Source of the DNA: Mucilaginibacter sp. MD40
Lineage (GTDB): Bacteria; Bacteroidota; Bacteroidia; Sphingobacteriales; Sphingobacteriaceae
Direction of reading: 5' to 3'
Assembly: GCF_002288635.1 (NCBI RefSeq)
Contig: NZ_NRSW01000001.1
Coordinates: 3,553,852 to 3,617,851 of the forward strand
Length of the DNA: 64,000 nucleotides
Part shown: in pieces, positions 60,859 to 64,000 of the stretch
Position numbering within the stretch: position 1 is the stretch's first letter
Layout of the letters: every line of letters begins with the position of its first letter
Notes under the pieces: model-generated
The model's database searches: none
Told to the model about the DNA's origin: nothing
Seen by the model: only the letters and a program-made list of their open reading frames with translations
Made by a program: the position numbers and the translations under genes

Positions 60859-61902
60859 ATGGATTTTTTAAAAGCTATAGGCAACGAGTTCACGGGTTTT
60901 TGGGGCCTTGGGGCACTAACCGATATCCTGAAGTCAGGCAATTACAGTAAGTTTCTCACTTATGAGGGTGTAGTATCTTTGCTGGTACCCATAACGCCAT
61001 TTTTACTACTTTTTGAGATCATCAGAGCTGCTTTTTACAAACGTTTTAAGGTAATTGACTATAAAATACCCTTTTTCACCTATGTGTTAAACGCTTTTGT
61101 GGGCAGGGTAATCTCTATTGCCATGATTGGCCTGTGCATTAAATGGTTCTTACCTCTGGCGCTTTTCAAGGCCACTTTTACCTGGTATTGGTTTATATAC
61201 GGCTATGTAATATGGGAGCTCGCGCACTTTGTGTATCACTACCTGGCGCACAAAGTAAGGTTGTTGTGGTGCCTGCACTCTACCCACCATGCGCCCGAAA
61301 CCATGAACCTTTCTGTTACCTATGCCCACTTCTTTTTAGAAGGCCCTTATGCCGATCTGATACGTACCAGTATCTGCATATTGCTGGGTGTGCCTCCGGC
61401 TATGCTTTTCGTGATCATGTTTATTGACGGTTTCTGGGGATCGCTCATCCATGTAGGCGAAAACGTGATGAAGGACGCCCGCTTAGGTTTCCTGAATAAT
61501 ATTATCCTTACCCCATCACACCACAGGGTACACCATGCACGCAACATTGTGTACATGGATACTAATTTTTGCAACCTGCTCAATATTTGGGATCGCGCCT
61601 TTGGCACTTATTATTCCGAGGACAGGAACATACCCATAGAATATGGTATTAGCAGGCCTATGCTTAAAAACAGCTTCCTGGATGCTTATTTTGGCGAAAT
61701 AGTGGCCCTGGCTAAAGATGTTTACCGCGCGCCGGGTATCAAAAATAAGGTGTTATATATTTTTATGCCTCCCGGATGGAGCCATACCGGCGACCATAAA
61801 ATGACCAGTGTAGTCCGCAAAAAATACTTTGAAGAATTAAGCAAACACCAAACCAGCCCTCAGGAAACTATACCGCAAAATAGCCCTATGCTGGGTGCCT
61901 GA
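60859..61902 (+). CDS. sterol desaturase/fatty acid hydroxylase family protein
   Basis: The 347-residue membrane-bound diiron enzyme has the three His boxes of the fatty-acid-hydroxylase superfamily: HFVYHYLAH, LHSTHHAP and HHRVHHARN. Four or so transmembrane helices flank them. It likely hydroxylates or desaturates a lipid; in Sphingobacteriaceae, fatty acid or sphingolipid hydroxylation is plausible, but the substrate is unknown. It stands alone. Confidence 0.88.
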   Translation: MDFLKAIGNEFTGFWGLGALTDILKSGNYSKFLTYEGVVSLLVPITPFLLLFEIIRAAFYKRFKVIDYKIPFFTYVLNAFVGRVISIAMIGLCIKWFLPLALFKATFTWYWFIYGYVIWELAHFVYHYLAHKVRLLWCLHSTHHAPETMNLSVTYAHFFLEGPYADLIRTSICILLGVPPAMLFVIMFIDGFWGSLIHVGENVMKDARLGFLNNIILTPSHHRVHHARNIVYMDTNFCNLLNIWDRAFGTYYSEDRNIPIEYGISRPMLKNSFLDAYFGEIVALAKDVYRAPGIKNKVLYIFMPPGWSHTGDHKMTSVVRKKYFEELSKHQTSPQETIPQNSPMLGA

Positions 61903-62058
61903 ACTTGTACCGGTTCCTGACTTTTTTTCATAGTGCATTAATGGTGCGATAATTTTAATCTATCAAGGCACATTTCAAATAGCTGAAATTCAATATTTTA
62001 TTACTAAAACCGCAAACTGTTTGTAATTACTGTGGATATGGCATAGCTCTTGAAACAG

Positions 62059-62066
62059 TATATTTG
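62059..62066 (+). promoter_or_regulatory. possible -7 promoter box of lon
   Basis: TATATTTG matches TAnnTTTG but lies 98 bases before the start, so the leader would be long. Heat-shock promoter elements were not recognised. Confidence 0.35.
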
Positions 62067-62164
62067 CAAATTAAACTGTGCTATTAAGCCTTGCCGCATG
62101 ACTATATTAGCTATATAGCCCTGCCATAATGGCGCTTACCGCACATACACACGAAAGGTGATTA

Positions 62165-64000
62165 ATGAGTTACGATCCGTTTGATTTTAAAAATACTATG
62201 CCTTCTATTAATGAAGATTCCGAATTTTTCCCGCTGATGTCATCAGAGGACGAAGAGGAAATGAATAATGAGCAGGTACCCGATATTGTTTCTATACTTC
62301 CACTGCGCAACACGGTATTATTCCCTGGCGTGGTTATTCCTATTACTGTTGGCCGCGATAAATCAATAAAATTAATACGCGATGCCAATAAAGGCAACCG
62401 CCTTATTGGAGTGGTAGCTCAACAGGATTTAAATATCGAAGACCCTTCTTTTGATCAATTGCACAAAGTGGGTACGGTAGCGCTAATTATCAAAATGTTG
62501 CAAATGCCGGATGGTAACACTACCGTTATTTTGCAAGGTAAAAAGCGTTTTAAGCTACAGGAAGAGATACAAAGTGAGCCTTATATTAAAGCCACTATTG
62601 AACCGTTTAAGGAAACCAAACCCAAAGAAGACAAGGAATTTAAAGCGATGGCCGCCTCTATTAAAGATATGGCCATGAGCATTATCCAGCTGTCGCCCAA
62701 CATACCCAGCGAAGCTGGTATAGCTATCCGTAATATCGAAAGCACATCGTTCCTGATCAATTTTATTGCCTCGAACATGAACGCCGATGTTACGGCCAAG
62801 CAAAAGCTGCTGGAAACCCTTAACCTGCGCGACCGCATGAACATGGTGCTGGAACACCTTACGCTTGACTTGCAGATGCTGGAGCTGAAGAACCAGATAC
62901 AAACCAAAGTAAGGGTTGACCTTGACAAGCAGCAGCGTGATTATTTCCTTAATCAGCAACTTAAAACCATACAGGAAGAATTGGGCGGCTCATCGCCTGA
63001 CCTGGAAATGGATAACCTGCGCCAGCGTGCTGCCAAAAAGAAGTGGAATGCCGATGTTAAAAAACATTTCGACAAGGAACTGGAGAAACTGGGCCGTACC
63101 AATCCCGCGGCGGCTGATTACTCTGTACAGATCAATTACCTTGAGCTATTGCTTGATCTGCCTTGGAACGAGTTTACCAAAGATAATTTTGACCTGAAAC
63201 GTGCGCAAAAAGTACTGGATAAAGACCATTTCGGTCTGGATAAGGTAAAGCAGCGCATTGTAGAATATCTGGCCGTATTGAAGCTTAAACGCAACATGAA
63301 AGCGCCAATACTTTGCCTGGTTGGCCCTCCGGGTGTGGGTAAAACATCGCTGGGTAAATCCATTGCAAAGGCCCTGGGCCGTAAGTATGTGCGCATGGCC
63401 TTAGGCGGCGTACGCGATGAGGCCGAGATACGCGGTCACCGTAAAACGTATATCGGCGCCATGCCGGGCCGGGTGATACAGTCGATAAAGAAAGCCGGCG
63501 CGGCCAACCCGGTATTTATACTGGATGAGATAGATAAAGTAAGCAACGATTTTCGCGGCGACCCTTCATCTGCCTTGCTGGAAGTATTGGACCCCGAACA
63601 GAACAGTTCGTTTTATGATAATTATGTGGAGATGGATTTTGACCTTTCCAACGTAATGTTCATAGCCACAGCAAATTCGCTCAGCAGCATACAACCCGCC
63701 TTGTTAGACAGGATGGAGATCATCGAGGTGAACGGCTACACTATTGAGGAAAAAACCGAGATAGCCAAACGTCACCTGGTGCCGAAACAGCGCGAAGCAC
63801 ACGGCCTTAGCAATAAGGATGTATCTATAAAAAACGATGTACTGGAAAAGATCATTGAAGATTACACCCGGGAATCTGGCGTGCGCTCATTAGAGAAAAA
63901 GATCGGTTCGGTAGTACGCGGTGTTGCCAAAAGCATTGCTATGGAAGAACCTTACAATACCCAGGTAAGCAAAAAAGATGTCGAAAAGATATTAGGTGCT
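62165..64000 (+). CDS. lon: ATP-dependent protease Lon, N-terminal 612 codons (runs off right edge)
   Basis: The visible part has the Lon N-terminal substrate-binding domain (IVSILPLRNTVLFPGVVIPI from about residue 38) and a coiled-coil middle (RDYFLNQQLKTIQEELGG). The AAA+ module has Walker A GPPGVGKTS (residues 387-395) and Walker B VFILDEIDKV (450-459). The serine-lysine protease domain is outside the window. Lon degrades misfolded and regulatory proteins. The frame is open to base 64000, exactly on a codon boundary. An acidic insertion near residue 20-30 (SEDEEEMNNE) precedes the domain. Confidence 0.96.
   Translation, partial: MSYDPFDFKNTMPSINEDSEFFPLMSSEDEEEMNNEQVPDIVSILPLRNTVLFPGVVIPITVGRDKSIKLIRDANKGNRLIGVVAQQDLNIEDPSFDQLHKVGTVALIIKMLQMPDGNTTVILQGKKRFKLQEEIQSEPYIKATIEPFKETKPKEDKEFKAMAASIKDMAMSIIQLSPNIPSEAGIAIRNIESTSFLINFIASNMNADVTAKQKLLETLNLRDRMNMVLEHLTLDLQMLELKNQIQTKVRVDLDKQQRDYFLNQQLKTIQEELGGSSPDLEMDNLRQRAAKKKWNADVKKHFDKELEKLGRTNPAAADYSVQINYLELLLDLPWNEFTKDNFDLKRAQKVLDKDHFGLDKVKQRIVEYLAVLKLKRNMKAPILCLVGPPGVGKTSLGKSIAKALGRKYVRMALGGVRDEAEIRGHRKTYIGAMPGRVIQSIKKAGAANPVFILDEIDKVSNDFRGDPSSALLEVLDPEQNSSFYDNYVEMDFDLSNVMFIATANSLSSIQPALLDRMEIIEVNGYTIEEKTEIAKRHLVPKQREAHGLSNKDVSIKNDVLEKIIEDYTRESGVRSLEKKIGSVVRGVAKSIAMEEPYNTQVSKKDVEKILGA

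Noticed and set aside
1..64000. tRNA, rRNA, riboswitch, prophage and insertion-sequence signals
   Set aside because: No tRNA cloverleaf-like sequence, rRNA core, recognised riboswitch, phage structural gene or transposase was seen by eye; a covariance-model scan (tRNAscan-SE, Rfam) would be decisive.

Overview
The window is chromosomal DNA from a member of the Bacteroidota, most likely family Sphingobacteriaceae (Mucilaginibacter/Pedobacter-like). This is inferred from lineage-typical genes: a DUF2723 (GT117) membrane protein, bacillithiol deacetylase BshB1, L-lysine 6-transaminase, DUF1343/NamZ, DUF4294, DUF4783, DUF2147, and an ECF sigma factor paired with an outer-membrane barrel. Bacteroidetes-type -7 promoter boxes (TAnnTTTG) also recur just upstream of genes. 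No tRNA, rRNA, CRISPR array, insertion sequence or prophage was seen. Two genes run off the edges: a secreted protein at the left and Lon protease at the right.

Layout. 1-8.6 kb: DUF2723 glycosyltransferase-like protein; a type III polyketide synthase with its methyltransferase; a cysteine-free Fpg/Nei DNA glycosylase; a four-helix-bundle stress protein; a HAD phosphatase; an AraC regulator overlapping a DUF983 gene. 8.6-20.7 kb: a soluble five-PAS histidine kinase with its response regulator; an enoyl-CoA hydratase; CbpA/CbpM co-chaperones; an orphan ABC ATPase; a metallophosphoesterase; several very small secreted or lipoprotein genes; a second HAD enzyme and a metallo-beta-lactamase-fold hydrolase. 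20.7-30.2 kb: a ROK regulator, an acetyltransferase and a GH3 glycosidase; three tandem DUF2147 paralogues; YceI; an alpha/beta hydrolase; a Tat-exported oxidoreductase; a frameshifted cell-wall amidase. 30.3-38.9 kb: MnmD, MazG, a lipoprotein, the ECF sigma/barrel pair, a LolCE-type permease, NamZ, Fmt and an orphan coiled-coil/winged-helix protein. 39-47 kb: lysine transaminase, a D-cysteine desulfhydrase/ACC deaminase homologue, RluD, a class IV aminotransferase, DUF3050 opposite a CREST-like membrane protein, and a DUF4294-GPx-BshB1 operon. 47-64 kb: RSH (p)ppGpp enzyme; a Fur-AbiEi-like-AbiEii-PurA run; PabB; DUF1572; DUF2071; a DUF4783-NadC-PlsY-M48 run; GpmI; a lipoprotein; a TPR protein; a sterol-desaturase-family protein; Lon.

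How genes fit together. Envelope and cell-wall functions are prominent (DUF2723, amidase, NamZ, LolCE-like permease, ECF/OM barrel, M48 protease, PlsY). PabB and the class IV aminotransferase could both serve p-aminobenzoate synthesis. BshB1 and the peroxidase share a redox operon. RSH, Lon, CbpA/CbpM and the Fur regulator form a stress-response background.

Most notable signals: (i) six genes with a TAnnTTTG box ending exactly four bases before the start codon, suggesting leaderless mRNAs; (ii) an AbiE-type toxin-antitoxin pair wedged between fur and purA with almost no spacing; (iii) an ECF sigma factor coupled to one polypeptide with a cytoplasmic segment, an inner-membrane helix and an outer-membrane barrel; (iv) long perfect inverted repeats containing GTTTAAAC at the yceI and amidase promoters; (v) a single-base loss in an A8 run that splits the amidase; (vi) sub-60-residue genes that length cut-offs would miss.
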